Shown: in pieces, positions 42,178 to 52,096 of the stretch
Numbering within the stretch: position 1 is the stretch's first letter
Layout of the letters: the number at the start of each line of letters is the position of its first letter
Source of the DNA: Oenococcus sicerae
GTDB lineage: Bacteria > Bacillota > Bacilli > Lactobacillales > Lactobacillaceae
Assembly (NCBI RefSeq): GCF_004102045.2
Contig: NZ_CP029684.2
Location: 1,178,001 to 1,242,000, forward strand
DNA length: 64,000 bases
Direction: 5' to 3'
Notes under the pieces: generated by a model
The model's database searches: none
Told to the model about the DNA's origin: nothing
What the model saw: the letters and a program-made list of their open reading frames with translations, nothing else
Translations under genes and position numbers: made by a program

Positions 42178-43310
42178 CAGAATCAGATTGGACAAAATTA
42201 ATTAGATCAACCACAAAAATAGATCCTTTGAGCGGTGCGATCAACACACCGATTCAATTTTCTAGTACTTTTGATCAGCAGGATTTTGATCATTTTGGTG
42301 AATTCGATTACGCACGTTCTGGCAACCCAACACGGCAAGTCGGCGAAGATGCGATCGCATCCTTGGAACACGGTCAGCACGGTTTTCTTTTTTCAACCGG
42401 TATGGCTGCGATCAGTTCGGTTTTGCTGACTTTTAGCCAAGGCGACCATTTGCTGGTCAGCAAAGAAGTTTATGGCGGCACTTATCGTTTGTTAAATGAA
42501 ATTTTACCGCGTTATGGCATTAACCACAGTTATGTTGATTTTGCTAATTTATCAGCCATTGAAACGGCCATGCAACAGACGACGAAAGCTGTTTACATTG
42601 AAACACCCAGCAATCCAACACTGGCCATTTCTGATATCGCAGCGATCAGCAGGCTTGCTCATAAACATAATCTGATCGTGATTGCCGATAACACATTTAT
42701 GTCGCCTTTTCTGCAGAATCCCTTAGACCTTGGTGCTGATATCGTTGTTCATTCGGCGACGAAGTTTTTGGCCGGACACTCCGATCTAACAGCAGGTGCT
42801 GTGGTGACTAAGGATGAGAAATTAGCTGACAAAATCTATTTCATTCAAAATGCGATGGGCGCTACCTTGGGCATTACGGATACATGGCTGCTGCTGCGGT
42901 CGATCAAAACATTAGGTGTTCGCGTACAAAGAGAAGCAGCTAGCGCACAAAAAATTGCCGAGTGGTTTGAGCATGAAGGATGGCGAGTTTGCTATCCCGG
43001 CTTAAAAAGTCATCTAGGCTATGAAATTCATCGATCGCAGGCAAAATCTGGTGGTGCTGTCTTGTCTGTTGACCTTGGTTCGGAACAAACGGCGCGGCAG
43101 TTCGTTGAAAAGATGACAATTCCTGTTTTTTCTGTCAGCTTAGGCGGCGTGGAAACGATCGTCAGCTATCCGCCAAAAATGAGTCATGCTGAATTGTCAG
43201 CTGAGGATCTTGCTGCTGACGGCATCACACCAGGTCTTTTGCGTATTTCTGTTGGTTTAGAAGATGCTGACGATTTGATTGCAGATTTTAGTCAAGCTTT
43301 GGAGGATTAA
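42174..43310 (+). CDS. Trans-sulfuration PLP enzyme (cystathionine beta-lyase type)
   Basis: Second Cys/Met PLP enzyme, 378 aa. FDYARSGNPTRQVGEDAIASLEHG, FLFSTGMAAISSVL, ETPSNPTLAISD, ADNTFMSPFLQNP and the PLP Lys in VVHSATKFLAGHSDL are all family hallmarks. Likely cleaves cystathionine to homocysteine (MetC-like). The ATG overlaps the stop of the previous gene (ATGA), so translation is coupled. Confidence 0.85.
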   Translation: MTESDWTKLIRSTTKIDPLSGAINTPIQFSSTFDQQDFDHFGEFDYARSGNPTRQVGEDAIASLEHGQHGFLFSTGMAAISSVLLTFSQGDHLLVSKEVYGGTYRLLNEILPRYGINHSYVDFANLSAIETAMQQTTKAVYIETPSNPTLAISDIAAISRLAHKHNLIVIADNTFMSPFLQNPLDLGADIVVHSATKFLAGHSDLTAGAVVTKDEKLADKIYFIQNAMGATLGITDTWLLLRSIKTLGVRVQREAASAQKIAEWFEHEGWRVCYPGLKSHLGYEIHRSQAKSGGAVLSVDLGSEQTARQFVEKMTIPVFSVSLGGVETIVSYPPKMSHAELSAEDLAADGITPGLLRISVGLEDADDLIADFSQALED

Positions 43311-44123
43311 ATGACGGTTGGCGTTAGGAGTGGTTTTTTACAAACTGATTTTTTGGCCGCAAAAGGGCAGGAAATTTTAATCTTAAATTTAATGCCGAAT
43401 CGTCGTCAAACAGAAGCGGATTTTTTGGATCTATTCGCTTCGACTCGCAAAGATGTGAATTTGACCTTTATTATTCCGGCTAGCCATGATCTTAAACATG
43501 ATGGATCGGCAACGCGGCAAGCTTACAAAACTTTTAACGATGTTCAAGAGGATTATTTTGATGTTTTACTCGTAACGGGTGCACCGCTGGAGTTCTTGCC
43601 TTTTTCTCAGATCGACTATTTTGATGAGTTTTTAAAAATTCTCGACTGGCGCAAGCAGCATGTTTTGTTTTCAACTTTTGAATGCTGGTCGGCCATGGCA
43701 ATTGCCAAAATCGAGTATGGTTTGGCTTATAGTATCCGCAGTAAAAAAGTTTCCGGTGTCTACGAGCTTCCGGTTTTATCTGTGTTTCATAATTTGAAAA
43801 CGATCAAGATTCCAGAGTCGCGCTATTTTCAAATCGATGGTATTGCTGACGATTGGCAAATCATTACTAATGACCATCTTGGCTCTCTGATTGCTTTGGA
43901 CCAAGCGAATCGTACTTTATTGATTGCCGGACATCCGGAATACGCTGAACAAACACTTGCTAATGAATATGCACGTGATTTAAAAAAAGGTCTTGATATT
44001 GATGAACCTGATCATTATTTCGATAAAAATAAAATTGCGCATAAGAGTTGGGCTGATTCCGCCGCTTTGCTTTTTTCCAGCTGGTTGGATCTAGCGGCCG
44101 CATCGAAGGCTAAAAAAAACTGA
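43311..44123 (+). CDS. metA: Homoserine O-succinyl/acetyltransferase MetA family protein
   Basis: Activates homoserine for trans-sulfuration. 270 aa, shorter than typical MetA (about 300), with a reduced N-terminus. Family features retained: ILNLMPNRRQTEADFLDLF, LLVTGAPLEFLPF, the nucleophile in STFECWSAM, VSGVYELP and the His-Glu pair in AGHPEYAEQTLANEYARD. Known bacterial members use acetyl- or succinyl-CoA; not decidable here. ATG is immediately after the previous stop. Last gene of the T-box operon. Confidence 0.85.
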   Translation: MTVGVRSGFLQTDFLAAKGQEILILNLMPNRRQTEADFLDLFASTRKDVNLTFIIPASHDLKHDGSATRQAYKTFNDVQEDYFDVLLVTGAPLEFLPFSQIDYFDEFLKILDWRKQHVLFSTFECWSAMAIAKIEYGLAYSIRSKKVSGVYELPVLSVFHNLKTIKIPESRYFQIDGIADDWQIITNDHLGSLIALDQANRTLLIAGHPEYAEQTLANEYARDLKKGLDIDEPDHYFDKNKIAHKSWADSAALLFSSWLDLAAASKAKKN

Positions 44124-44251
44124 ATTTTGTTGATCAAATCAGTTGAAGACGTCTTTTTAAAAACATTTGTATTATGCAAATACTGTTAAACTTGCCTATT
44201 TAGCTGAAAAATCGTAAAATTGAACAGTATTTTTATTTAAAGGAGTATAAA

Positions 44252-44974
44252 ATGTCAGGTCATAGTAAATGGCATAACATCCAGGGACGAAAAAATGCTC
44301 AGGATGCTAAGCGTGGAAAAATTTTCCAAAAAATAAGTCACGATTTGTATGTTGCAGCCAAAGCCGGTGGTGCCGATCCGACCGCTAATGCCAGCCTGCG
44401 TTTGGTTATGGAAAAAGCCAAATCGGCTAATATGCCAAAGGATAACGTACAACGTGCTTTGGATAAGGCGACGGGTGCTGGCGACATCAAGTTCGAAGAA
44501 GCCACTTATGAGGGTTATGCTCCTGGCGGTGTAGCTGTTTTGGTCGAGACTTCAACAGATAATATCAATCGGACGGTTTCAACAGTTCGAAATTCTTTTA
44601 GCCATCATGGTGGTGCCTTAGGAACTTCTGGTTCAGTGAGTTTTCAGTTTGATCGCCGCGGTCATTTTGTGATCGATCGTGAAGAGCATCCAGAAGTAAC
44701 TGAGGACCAAGTGATGGAAGACGCGATCAATGCAGGTGCCGAGGATGTACAAACGTCTGATGAAGCATTTGAGATCTATACTCAGCCAGCTGATTTTGTA
44801 CAGGTTGAGGCTGAACTGACCGGCAAAGGATATGATTTCGCTGAGTCGGAAATTGCGATGATTCCGCAGAATCCTGTTGACGTTCCGACAGCAGACCAAG
44901 AAAAGTTTGAAAAGCTTATTGATGAACTCGAAGACAATGACGATGTTCTAGCTGTTTATACAACAGCTGATTAA
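44252..44974 (+). CDS. YebC/PmpR family (TACO1-like) protein
   Basis: 240 aa, normal length. The opening [27 protein letters not shown] is diagnostic. Historically a transcriptional regulator; some members assist ribosomes at proline stretches. AAAGGAG before the ATG. Monocistronic, with a strong terminator after it. Confidence 0.93.
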   Translation: MSGHSKWHNIQGRKNAQDAKRGKIFQKISHDLYVAAKAGGADPTANASLRLVMEKAKSANMPKDNVQRALDKATGAGDIKFEEATYEGYAPGGVAVLVETSTDNINRTVSTVRNSFSHHGGALGTSGSVSFQFDRRGHFVIDREEHPEVTEDQVMEDAINAGAEDVQTSDEAFEIYTQPADFVQVEAELTGKGYDFAESEIAMIPQNPVDVPTADQEKFEKLIDELEDNDDVLAVYTTAD

Positions 44975-45005
44975 AAAGTACCTGTGTAGACAGGTACTTT
45001 TTTAT
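44973..45005 (+). terminator. Intrinsic terminator after yebC
   Basis: AAAAGTACCTGT/ACAGGTACTTTT stem with a four-base loop and T run. Confidence 0.9.
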
Positions 45006-45051
45006 TAGCTTGGACTGTGTTATCTTTTAACAATTTGCTAGAATTAGACTC

Positions 45052-46713
45052 ATGAAATCAGATATTGAAATTGCTCATAGTGTCAAGGCATTGCCCATTA
45101 CTGACATTGCTAAACAAATTGGCTTGTCCGACTCGCAATTAATTCCTTATGGACATGATAAGGCGAAAATTGATGCTGCTAGTCTTAAAAATATGCCCCG
45201 CCAAGGTAAATTGATTCTGGTCACTTCGATCAATCCGACACCGGCAGGCGAAGGGAAAACAACTGTCACGATTGGCTTAGTTGATGCGATCAATCGCTTG
45301 GGCAAATCAGCTATTGGTGCTTTGCGCGAACCTTCAATGGGCCCGGTTTTCGGTTTAAAAGGCGGTGCAACTGGCGGCGGCTATGCGCAAGTTATTCCAA
45401 TGGAGGATATTAATTTACACTTTACAGGCGATATTCATGCTGTTTCAGCGGCTCATAATTTATTAGCAGCTGTTATCGATAATCATTTGCACCAGGGGAA
45501 TGACTTAAAAATCGACCCGGATAATATATACTGGCGTCGTGTTTTGGATATGAACGACCGATCTTTGCGTCAGATCACGTTAGGCAAGGGAAAAGTGAAT
45601 GGACCAGAACGCAACTCTGGTTTTGATATCACGGCCAGCTCTGAAATTATGGCCGTCTTGACCTTGTCTAAAGATTTATTTGATTTAAAAAAACGTTTGA
45701 ATCGAATTGTCGTTGCTTTAAATGATCAAGGAAAACCTGTCACAGTCGAAGACTTAAAAGTTGCCGGTGCACTGACAGCCGTTTTAAAAGACGCCATCAA
45801 TCCGAATTTAGTACAGTCGTTGGAACATTCGCCTTTTATTATTCATGGCGGTCCATTTGCCAATATCGCACAAGGGACGAATTCAGTGATCGCGACTGAT
45901 GCAGCCTTAAAATTAGCTGATTATGCTGTGACGGAAGCTGGTTTCGGTTCGGATCTTGGCGGCGAAAAGTTCATGGATGTCAAAATACCAGTTTTGGGCA
46001 AAGAACCGGATGCCGTTGTTGTGGTTGCGACGATCAAAGCTTTGAAATTCCATGCGGGTGTCGCTCTAGAAGACTTGCATAAAAAAGATATTCCAGCTGT
46101 GAAAATCGGTTTGCAGAATTTGGATCGGCATTTAACAGCGATGAGCCGTTACGGTAAACCGGTGGTTGTGGCTTTGAATAAGTTTTTTGATGATGATATC
46201 GAAGAGATCGAGACGGTCAAGGATTTTGTCGAAAATAATAAAAAACTTTCTTTTGAAATCGCCACCAGTTTCGTTGATGGTTTTGAAGGATCTCTTGATT
46301 TGGCTAAATTAGTCTTGGCCGCAACTGAAAATCATCGAACTTTTATGCCGCTGTATCAAGCAGATGACCCGATCGAAGAAAAAATCCAAACGATCATTGA
46401 AAAAATATATGGCGGCAAGGATTTTGAATTATCGGATCGGGCTGTGACGGACTTAGCTGAGATCAAAGAAAACGGCTGGGACCAGTTACCCGTTGTGATC
46501 GCTAAAACACCGAATAGTTTGACTGATGACAGCAAGATTCATGGTGCACCAAGTGATTTTACGATTCACATTCGCCGTTTTATTCCTAAAATTGGTGCGG
46601 GCTTTATTGTGGCGATGGCAGGCAAGGTCTTAATGATGCCTGGACTAGGCAAGGTACCGGCAGCTGAAAAGATCGATGTGGACGAAAAGGGTCAGATTAC
46701 AGGCTTAAGTTGA
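45052..46713 (+). CDS. fhs: Formate--tetrahydrofolate ligase
   Basis: Makes 10-formyl-THF from formate, THF and ATP, 553 aa as usual. The P-loop TPAGEGKTTVTIGL is at about 63-76, followed by ALREPSMGPVFGLKGGATGGGYAQV; the C-terminal MPGLGKVPAAEKIDVD is also typical. One of several one-carbon genes in the window with glyA, the 5-formyl-THF cyclo-ligase and thyA. No strong ribosome site is visible. Confidence 0.95.
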   Translation: MKSDIEIAHSVKALPITDIAKQIGLSDSQLIPYGHDKAKIDAASLKNMPRQGKLILVTSINPTPAGEGKTTVTIGLVDAINRLGKSAIGALREPSMGPVFGLKGGATGGGYAQVIPMEDINLHFTGDIHAVSAAHNLLAAVIDNHLHQGNDLKIDPDNIYWRRVLDMNDRSLRQITLGKGKVNGPERNSGFDITASSEIMAVLTLSKDLFDLKKRLNRIVVALNDQGKPVTVEDLKVAGALTAVLKDAINPNLVQSLEHSPFIIHGGPFANIAQGTNSVIATDAALKLADYAVTEAGFGSDLGGEKFMDVKIPVLGKEPDAVVVVATIKALKFHAGVALEDLHKKDIPAVKIGLQNLDRHLTAMSRYGKPVVVALNKFFDDDIEEIETVKDFVENNKKLSFEIATSFVDGFEGSLDLAKLVLAATENHRTFMPLYQADDPIEEKIQTIIEKIYGGKDFELSDRAVTDLAEIKENGWDQLPVVIAKTPNSLTDDSKIHGAPSDFTIHIRRFIPKIGAGFIVAMAGKVLMMPGLGKVPAAEKIDVDEKGQITGLS

Positions 46714-46771
46714 TTTGAAAAATCGCGTTATTCGGAAATTAGTTGCATAGTACAATTAATTATTGGCAAAA

Positions 46772-46804
46772 TAAAAAACGATCACTGGGATCGTTTTTTT
46801 TAAT
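46772..46804. terminator. Bidirectional terminator between fhs and rpmF
   Basis: AAAACGATC/GATCGTTTT stem with short loop and T runs on both strands. Confidence 0.85.
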
Positions 46805-46806
46805 AG

Positions 46807-46989
46807 TCACTTTTGTTTTGGTGCGGCAACCACTTGACGACCTTTGTAAAGACCGTTTGGGGAAACATGGTGTGCCACTGTGTACTCGCCAGTCGTCTTA
46901 TCTAAAATGATATTAGGAACATCCAATGAGATGTGTCCGCGACGGTTGCGCTTGTGTGACTTTGAATTTTTATTTGATATAACAGCCAT
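46807..46989 (-). CDS. rpmF: 50S ribosomal protein L32
   Basis: 60 aa ribosomal protein with the usual start MAV...[11 protein letters not shown]. No cysteines are present, so it is the zinc-free form. TAAAGGAG before the ATG. Confidence 0.95.
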   Translation of the reverse strand: MAVISNKNSKSHKRNRRGHISLDVPNIILDKTTGEYTVAHHVSPNGLYKGRQVVAAPKQK

Positions 46990-47335
46990 GAAGTGCTCCT
47001 TTATTCAATAACTCTATAAGTTTCCCAAAAATGGCCAAGAAAGTCAAGCCTAACAAGAAAACAAATCCTTTTTCCGGTGAATAACTATTATGATACACTT
47101 GTCTTAATCATCCGTAATAGAGGTGCAAAAGACATGATTAGTTTATCAGTGGTTCCTGCTAGAATTTGATAAATGAAAGGGGATTTTGCCGAAATCAAAA
47201 GTATAAGCAGATGCTTGTTGGTTGATCGATGTTTTAACAGATCATCGATTGTCACAGAGATGTGGAGTGCTATGACGGACAAACGAGTTGGTGAAAACCT
47301 TCGTTTGTTTTGTTTAGCAAACGAAGGTTTTTATT
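46990..47335 (+). promoter_or_regulatory. Lysine riboswitch leader of the lysine operon
   Basis: A TATGAT near 47089 may be the -10. The aptamer (about 47112-47280) shows AATAGAGGTGCAAAAG, GGGGATTTTGCCGAAAT, the ATCGATGTTTTAACAGATCATCGAT-type arm, TTGTCACAGAGATGTGGAGTGCTAT, matching L-box conserved blocks. The platform is AACCTTCGTTTG/CAAACGAAGGTT plus T run (47296-47333). The T run ends three bases before the lysA ATG and the GAAGG in the 3' arm is the only ribosome site, so folding could block translation as well as transcription. Confidence 0.88.
47296..47333 (+). terminator. Riboswitch terminator of the lysine operon
   Basis: Twelve-pair stem ending in a T run; its 3' arm contains the lysA ribosome-binding purines. 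Confidence 0.85.
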
Positions 47336-48619
47336 ATGCAATCAGAAAATAATCAACTTTATATTGGCGGTGTCTCAGCAGACGAATTAGCTCGTCGGTA
47401 TCAGACGCCCCTGTATGTTTACGATGTCAGCCGGATTCGTGCCACAATTAGCGAGATGAAAGCCGCTTTTGCTGCTGAAAAAGTCCATTATGAAATCAGT
47501 TATGCCAGTAAGGCTTTTTCTGTCGTAGCGATCTATGATTTGTTAAAAGATGAAAAAATTCACTGCGATGCGGTTTCAGGCGGCGAGATCGCAACGATCG
47601 AGAAGGCGGGTTTTCCGATGAAAAACGTTTCCTTTAATGGTAATAACAAATCGCTTGATGAGTTAAAAATGGCTGTGGATTACGGCGTGGGTACGATCAT
47701 TATCGATAATTTTCATGAACTCGATTTACTGACTGGCCTTTTGGAAAAACGCCAGCAGACGCAAAATGTTTTAATGCGTCTCAGCCCAGGAATTTCAGCA
47801 CATACCCATGAATTTATCTCGACCGGACAGCAAGATAGCAAATTTGGTTTTGATCTTTTATCTGGCCAAGCCAAGACTGCTTTTGATCAAATCCAAGCTT
47901 CGAAATATTTAAATCTTCGTGGTCTGCACGCTCATATCGGTTCACAGATTTTTGAAACAGACGGCTATTCTCATCTGGTCGACTTACTCTGCAAGACAGC
48001 TCACGATTGGCATTTTCAGCCGGAAATTATTGATGTTGGCGGCGGATTTGGGATCAGATATAACGAAGAAGATGATCCGATTCCAAATGCGACATTTATT
48101 CATTTGATTTGTCAATCAGCACGAACGGCTAGTCGCCAATATGGTTTATCGTTGCCGGAAATTTGGATAGAACCAGGACGGTCGATCGTTGGTCCAGCTG
48201 GTTATTCGTTATACACGATCGGCGGCCGCAAAGACATTCCGGGCATTCGTTCTTATTTATCTGTTGATGGCGGCATGGGCGATAACATTCGCCCGGCGCT
48301 ATATGGTGCTAAATACGAAGCTGTTTTAGCTAATCAGCTGAATGCGGCTGTCAAACAAGTGGTACGGATTGCCGGCAAATATTGTGAATCGGGCGATGTA
48401 CTTGTTTGGCAACAGGAACTGCCTAAGACAAAAGCGGGAGATCTATTAGCGATTTTAGCAACGGGTGCTTATGGTTATTCGATGGCATCGAATTATAATC
48501 GAAATCCGCGTCCAGCGGTTGTTTTCGCTGAAAATGGCCATGCTCAATTAGTTGTTAAACGTGAAAGTTTTGCTGATATTACACGACTAGATATGGATTA
48601 TGAGGTGGAAAATGACTGA
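47336..48619 (+). CDS. lysA: Diaminopimelate decarboxylase
   Basis: PLP enzyme converting meso-DAP to lysine, 427 aa. The PLP lysine is in SYASKAFSV (about 60), with [22 protein letters not shown], and the substrate/dimer motif CESGD near 355. First gene of the operon and the first reached by the riboswitch, although it is the last step of the pathway. Overlaps the next frame by about eight bases. Confidence 0.95.
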   Translation: MQSENNQLYIGGVSADELARRYQTPLYVYDVSRIRATISEMKAAFAAEKVHYEISYASKAFSVVAIYDLLKDEKIHCDAVSGGEIATIEKAGFPMKNVSFNGNNKSLDELKMAVDYGVGTIIIDNFHELDLLTGLLEKRQQTQNVLMRLSPGISAHTHEFISTGQQDSKFGFDLLSGQAKTAFDQIQASKYLNLRGLHAHIGSQIFETDGYSHLVDLLCKTAHDWHFQPEIIDVGGGFGIRYNEEDDPIPNATFIHLICQSARTASRQYGLSLPEIWIEPGRSIVGPAGYSLYTIGGRKDIPGIRSYLSVDGGMGDNIRPALYGAKYEAVLANQLNAAVKQVVRIAGKYCESGDVLVWQQELPKTKAGDLLAILATGAYGYSMASNYNRNPRPAVVFAENGHAQLVVKRESFADITRLDMDYEVEND

Positions 48620-49313
48620 CTTGGATGCACAAAAAATAATTGATTTTATTGCGAATGCAAAGAAGAAAACAGCGGTCAAAGTGACCTACCGCGGCCTTTT
48701 AAAGAATCCTATCCCGGCATCGGTCCAGCAATTTTCTAATGAAACTTTTGGTCTGCTTTTCGGTGATTGGGCGGATATCAAGCCGCTGCTGACAGATTTG
48801 GACGAAAAGGATTACGTGATTGAAAATACTTCCCGAAATTCAGCTGTGCCTTTGTTGGACTTGAAAAATATCAACGCTCGCATTGAACCTGGTGCTTTTA
48901 TTCGCGAACAGGTCAAAATTGCTGATAACGCGGTTATTATGATGGGCGCTGTGATCAATATTGGCGCTGAAATAGGGGATGGCACGATGATTGACATGGG
49001 TGCTGTACTAGGTGGTCGGGCAATCGTTGGCAAACATTCGCATATTGGTGCTGGTGCTGTTTTGGCTGGCGTTGTTGAACCAGCCTCAGCGCAGCCGGTT
49101 CGTGTTGGCGATAATGTCTTGATCGGTGCCAATGCCGTTGTGATCGAAGGTGTTTCAATTGGCGACGGTGCCGTTGTTGGTGCTGGCGCAGTTGTGATCA
49201 AAGATGTTGCTGCGCGAACAGTCGTTGCTGGTGTACCGGCTAAAGTGATCAAACAGATCGATGCCAAGACTGAACAAAAAACAGCTTTGATCGATGCTTT
49301 GAGGGACCTCTGA
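48612..49313 (+). CDS. dapH: Tetrahydrodipicolinate N-acetyltransferase
   Basis: 233 aa. The C-terminal half is a left-handed beta helix of hexapeptide repeats ([23 protein letters not shown]... [25 protein letters not shown]). The N-terminal DUF-like region ([24 protein letters not shown]) is typical of acetyl-type DapH enzymes of Gram-positives rather than succinyl DapD. GAGG precedes ATG 48612; the longer frame from 48600 is less likely. Confidence 0.92.
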   Translation: MTDLDAQKIIDFIANAKKKTAVKVTYRGLLKNPIPASVQQFSNETFGLLFGDWADIKPLLTDLDEKDYVIENTSRNSAVPLLDLKNINARIEPGAFIREQVKIADNAVIMMGAVINIGAEIGDGTMIDMGAVLGGRAIVGKHSHIGAGAVLAGVVEPASAQPVRVGDNVLIGANAVVIEGVSIGDGAVVGAGAVVIKDVAARTVVAGVPAKVIKQIDAKTEQKTALIDALRDL

Positions 49314-50461
49314 TGCTGACTGATACTGCTTTGATTCAAATTCGTCGTCATTTGCATGCCCACCCGGAAATTGGTCTAAAAGAAGTTGCCACGCATGACT
49401 TTTTGCTGAAACAGATCGCTAAATTACCGCAAGAAAATTTATCGATCGAAACGATCAGCGAAGTACCAACGGCCATCTTGGTGCGTGTTGCCGGCTTTGC
49501 GGCAACTAAAACGCTGGCTTGGCGCACAGATATGGATGCTTTACCGATCATGGAGAAAACCGGCCTTGCTTTTGCAAGCCAAAATGATCATGTGATGCAT
49601 GCCTGCGGTCACGATTTTCATATGACGATCGCGCTAGGTCTGTTATCGTATTTTGCCGAAAACCAGCCTAAAGACAATTTATTAGTCTTTTTTCAGCCGG
49701 CTGAGGAAAACGAATTCGGCGGCAAACGTTTCTTCGACGCCAATGGTTTTCATGACCAATTCAAGCCTGATGAATTTTATGCCCTGCACGTGAATCCTTT
49801 ATTACCAGCTGGACAGATCGCCACGAGAAAAGGCACCTTATTTGCTGGTTCTAATGAATTACGCGTGAGTTTTATCGGTCGATCAGGCCATGCTGCTTAC
49901 CCGCAAAAAGCCAATGATTCAATTGTGGCTGCGGCCAATTTCGTCACTAGCGTGCAAACGGTCGTTTCGCGAAATATCGATCCAATTGAAGGCGGTGTTG
50001 TGACGATCGGCAAATTCAATTCTGGGCAGGCGATGAATATTATTTCTGGGCAAGCCGATATTGAAGGCACGATACGCAGTTTCACACAAGCTGGTATGGA
50101 AGTGATGACCAAACATATTCGCATGATCGCCCAAGGAGTTGCGGCAGCTTTCGATCAGGAATTGAAACTTAATTTTCGCCAAGGCGGCTATATGCCGGTC
50201 GTCAACGATAAGGAAGCAACGGATTTTTTTATTGACTACATGGAACATGCAGCACAGGTTGACTTTCAAATCGTTGAACCAGCTATGATCGCTGAGGACT
50301 TTGGTTTTCTGTCAAATCACTTTAAGGGAACGATGTTTTGGTTGGGTGTTAACGACCCGACTCACACACTGCATTCGAATCAGTTGAATCCGGATGAATC
50401 AGCGATTATGAAGGGTATTAATGCGATAACAGGATTTTTAACAGCAAGGATGCAAAAATGA
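49313..50461 (+). CDS. dapL: N-acetyldiaminopimelate deacetylase
   Basis: M20 family amidohydrolase, 382 aa. RRHLHAHPEIGLKE, TDMDALPI, HACGHDFHMTIALG, PAEENEFGG and the C-terminal AEDFGFL supply the di-metal ligands and catalytic Glu. Removes acetyl from N-acetyl-LL-DAP. One-base overlap with the previous stop (TGATG). Confidence 0.9.
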   Translation: MLTDTALIQIRRHLHAHPEIGLKEVATHDFLLKQIAKLPQENLSIETISEVPTAILVRVAGFAATKTLAWRTDMDALPIMEKTGLAFASQNDHVMHACGHDFHMTIALGLLSYFAENQPKDNLLVFFQPAEENEFGGKRFFDANGFHDQFKPDEFYALHVNPLLPAGQIATRKGTLFAGSNELRVSFIGRSGHAAYPQKANDSIVAAANFVTSVQTVVSRNIDPIEGGVVTIGKFNSGQAMNIISGQADIEGTIRSFTQAGMEVMTKHIRMIAQGVAAAFDQELKLNFRQGGYMPVVNDKEATDFFIDYMEHAAQVDFQIVEPAMIAEDFGFLSNHFKGTMFWLGVNDPTHTLHSNQLNPDESAIMKGINAITGFLTARMQK

Positions 50462-51336
50462 CAAACGTTTTAGCGAATACAAATTTATTGACAGCGATCA
50501 TCACGCCTTTTGACCAAAATGATGAGATTGATTTTAATATCTATGAAAAATTGATCAATTCGCAAATTGCAGATGGTGTTAAGGGCTTTGTGGTTTCCGG
50601 CACAACCGGTGAGGCACCGACTTTAACACATGATGAGAAGATCGCCTTGTTCCGTAAAACCGTCGATTTTGTAGCTGGTCGGGCGAAAATTATTGCTGGC
50701 GTCGGTTCGAATAATACGAAAGAAACGGTTATGTTTGCCCAAGAAGTTGGTCGAATTGCCGGAATTGATGCGCTCTTAGTTGTGACGCCTTACTATAATA
50801 AACCGGACCAGGCTGGTATGATCGCGCACTTTACAGAAGTTGCTGATCACAGTCCTTTGCCGATCGTCATTTATAACATCCCTGGTCGAACCATTTCTGG
50901 CTTGACTGTTGATTCCTTGCTGAAATTAGCTGAACATCAAAATATTATTGCAGTCAAACAATGCAATTCTGACTATGATATGTCGGAACTGATCGAACAT
51001 GCAGCGAAAGATTTTCTCGTTTTCACCGGTGAAGATGGCCAAGCCTTTTTGAATTATGCCTTAGGTGGTGCTGGTACGATTTCAGTCGTTTCCCATTTTT
51101 ATGCTAAACAATTTATCGACATGTTTACCGCGATCGACCAAGACAATGTGGCCAAGGCCGCTAAAGATTTTCGTTTTCTTAATCCCAGAGTGAAAGCCTT
51201 ATTCAGTCATCCGTCACCAGCACCGATCAAAGCCGTTTATCGACAAATGGGTATCGATACAGGCCTGCCGCGTTTGCCGATCCTAGCTTTAGATCAGCAG
51301 CAAACAGCTGAAATTATGGAGGTGCTAAGACAATGA
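50458..51336 (+). CDS. dapA: 4-hydroxy-tetrahydrodipicolinate synthase
   Basis: 292 aa class I aldolase-fold enzyme. GTTGEAPTL, TPYYNKP, the Tyr in VIYNIPGRT and the Schiff-base Lys in IIAVKQ are present. Condenses pyruvate with aspartate semialdehyde. Overlaps dapL by four bases. Confidence 0.95.
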   Translation: MTNVLANTNLLTAIITPFDQNDEIDFNIYEKLINSQIADGVKGFVVSGTTGEAPTLTHDEKIALFRKTVDFVAGRAKIIAGVGSNNTKETVMFAQEVGRIAGIDALLVVTPYYNKPDQAGMIAHFTEVADHSPLPIVIYNIPGRTISGLTVDSLLKLAEHQNIIAVKQCNSDYDMSELIEHAAKDFLVFTGEDGQAFLNYALGGAGTISVVSHFYAKQFIDMFTAIDQDNVAKAAKDFRFLNPRVKALFSHPSPAPIKAVYRQMGIDTGLPRLPILALDQQQTAEIMEVLRQ

Positions 51337-52094
51337 TCTCGATTTTTTTGGCTGGCGCTTCTGGCAAAATGGGTCTAGAAATTCAAAAACTGATTGCCGA
51401 ACATCGTGATTGGTCTTTGGATGCGGTCTTGCTGCATGAAAAGCCCACTACTCAAGCGTATGATCCGCAGGTTAAAGTTTTCCATGATTTGGACCAGATC
51501 CAAGGCAATTATGATATATGGATCGATGTAACGCGACCGGATGTCGTTTTAAAAAACACCATTTGGGCGATCGAACATAAAATCACGCCAATTATTGCGA
51601 CGAGTGGTTTAACAGCTGATGCGATCAAGCAGCTGCAGTCGTTAGCAGAGCACTATCATGTTAATGGTATTATTGCACCGAATTTTAGTATTTCAGCCGT
51701 CTTGATGATGTCTTTTTCTGCAATTGCAGCTAAATTTATGCCGGATGTTTCAATTGAAGAAATTCACCACCCTGATAAATTGGATGCTCCTAGTGGCACA
51801 GCCAGAATCACTGCAGGTTTGTTAGCTGCGGCTGGCGCTCAGACGAGTCATTTCCCAAAAAATGATGGCGGCGATAAGAATATCGTTGATCAGTTATTGA
51901 TCACGTCTAAGCGACAGCAGGGCTATGTAGCTTACCAATCGGTTGATTTTCGAAATGATAACGAAACTTTGACGATCGCACAGAATAGTTTGAATCGAAA
52001 ATCCTTCATGCCTGGTGTGGCCTTGGCGATTAAAAAAGCTCGCCAGCAGCGAGGATTAATTGTAGGATTAGATAAAGTAATGGGGTTGGAGTAA
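51333..52094 (+). CDS. dapB: 4-hydroxy-tetrahydrodipicolinate reductase
   Basis: 253 aa. The nucleotide motif GASGKMG is at 8-14 and the substrate motif EIHHPDKLDAPSGTA near 140-154. Reduces the dapA product with NAD(P)H. Overlaps dapA by four bases. Confidence 0.95.
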   Translation: MISIFLAGASGKMGLEIQKLIAEHRDWSLDAVLLHEKPTTQAYDPQVKVFHDLDQIQGNYDIWIDVTRPDVVLKNTIWAIEHKITPIIATSGLTADAIKQLQSLAEHYHVNGIIAPNFSISAVLMMSFSAIAAKFMPDVSIEEIHHPDKLDAPSGTARITAGLLAAAGAQTSHFPKNDGGDKNIVDQLLITSKRQQGYVAYQSVDFRNDNETLTIAQNSLNRKSFMPGVALAIKKARQQRGLIVGLDKVMGLE

Positions 52095-52096
52095 AA

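Noticed and set aside
48812-49363. 183-aa minus-strand open frame
   Set aside because: Low-complexity Thr/Ala/Pro shadow of the dapH hexapeptide repeats.
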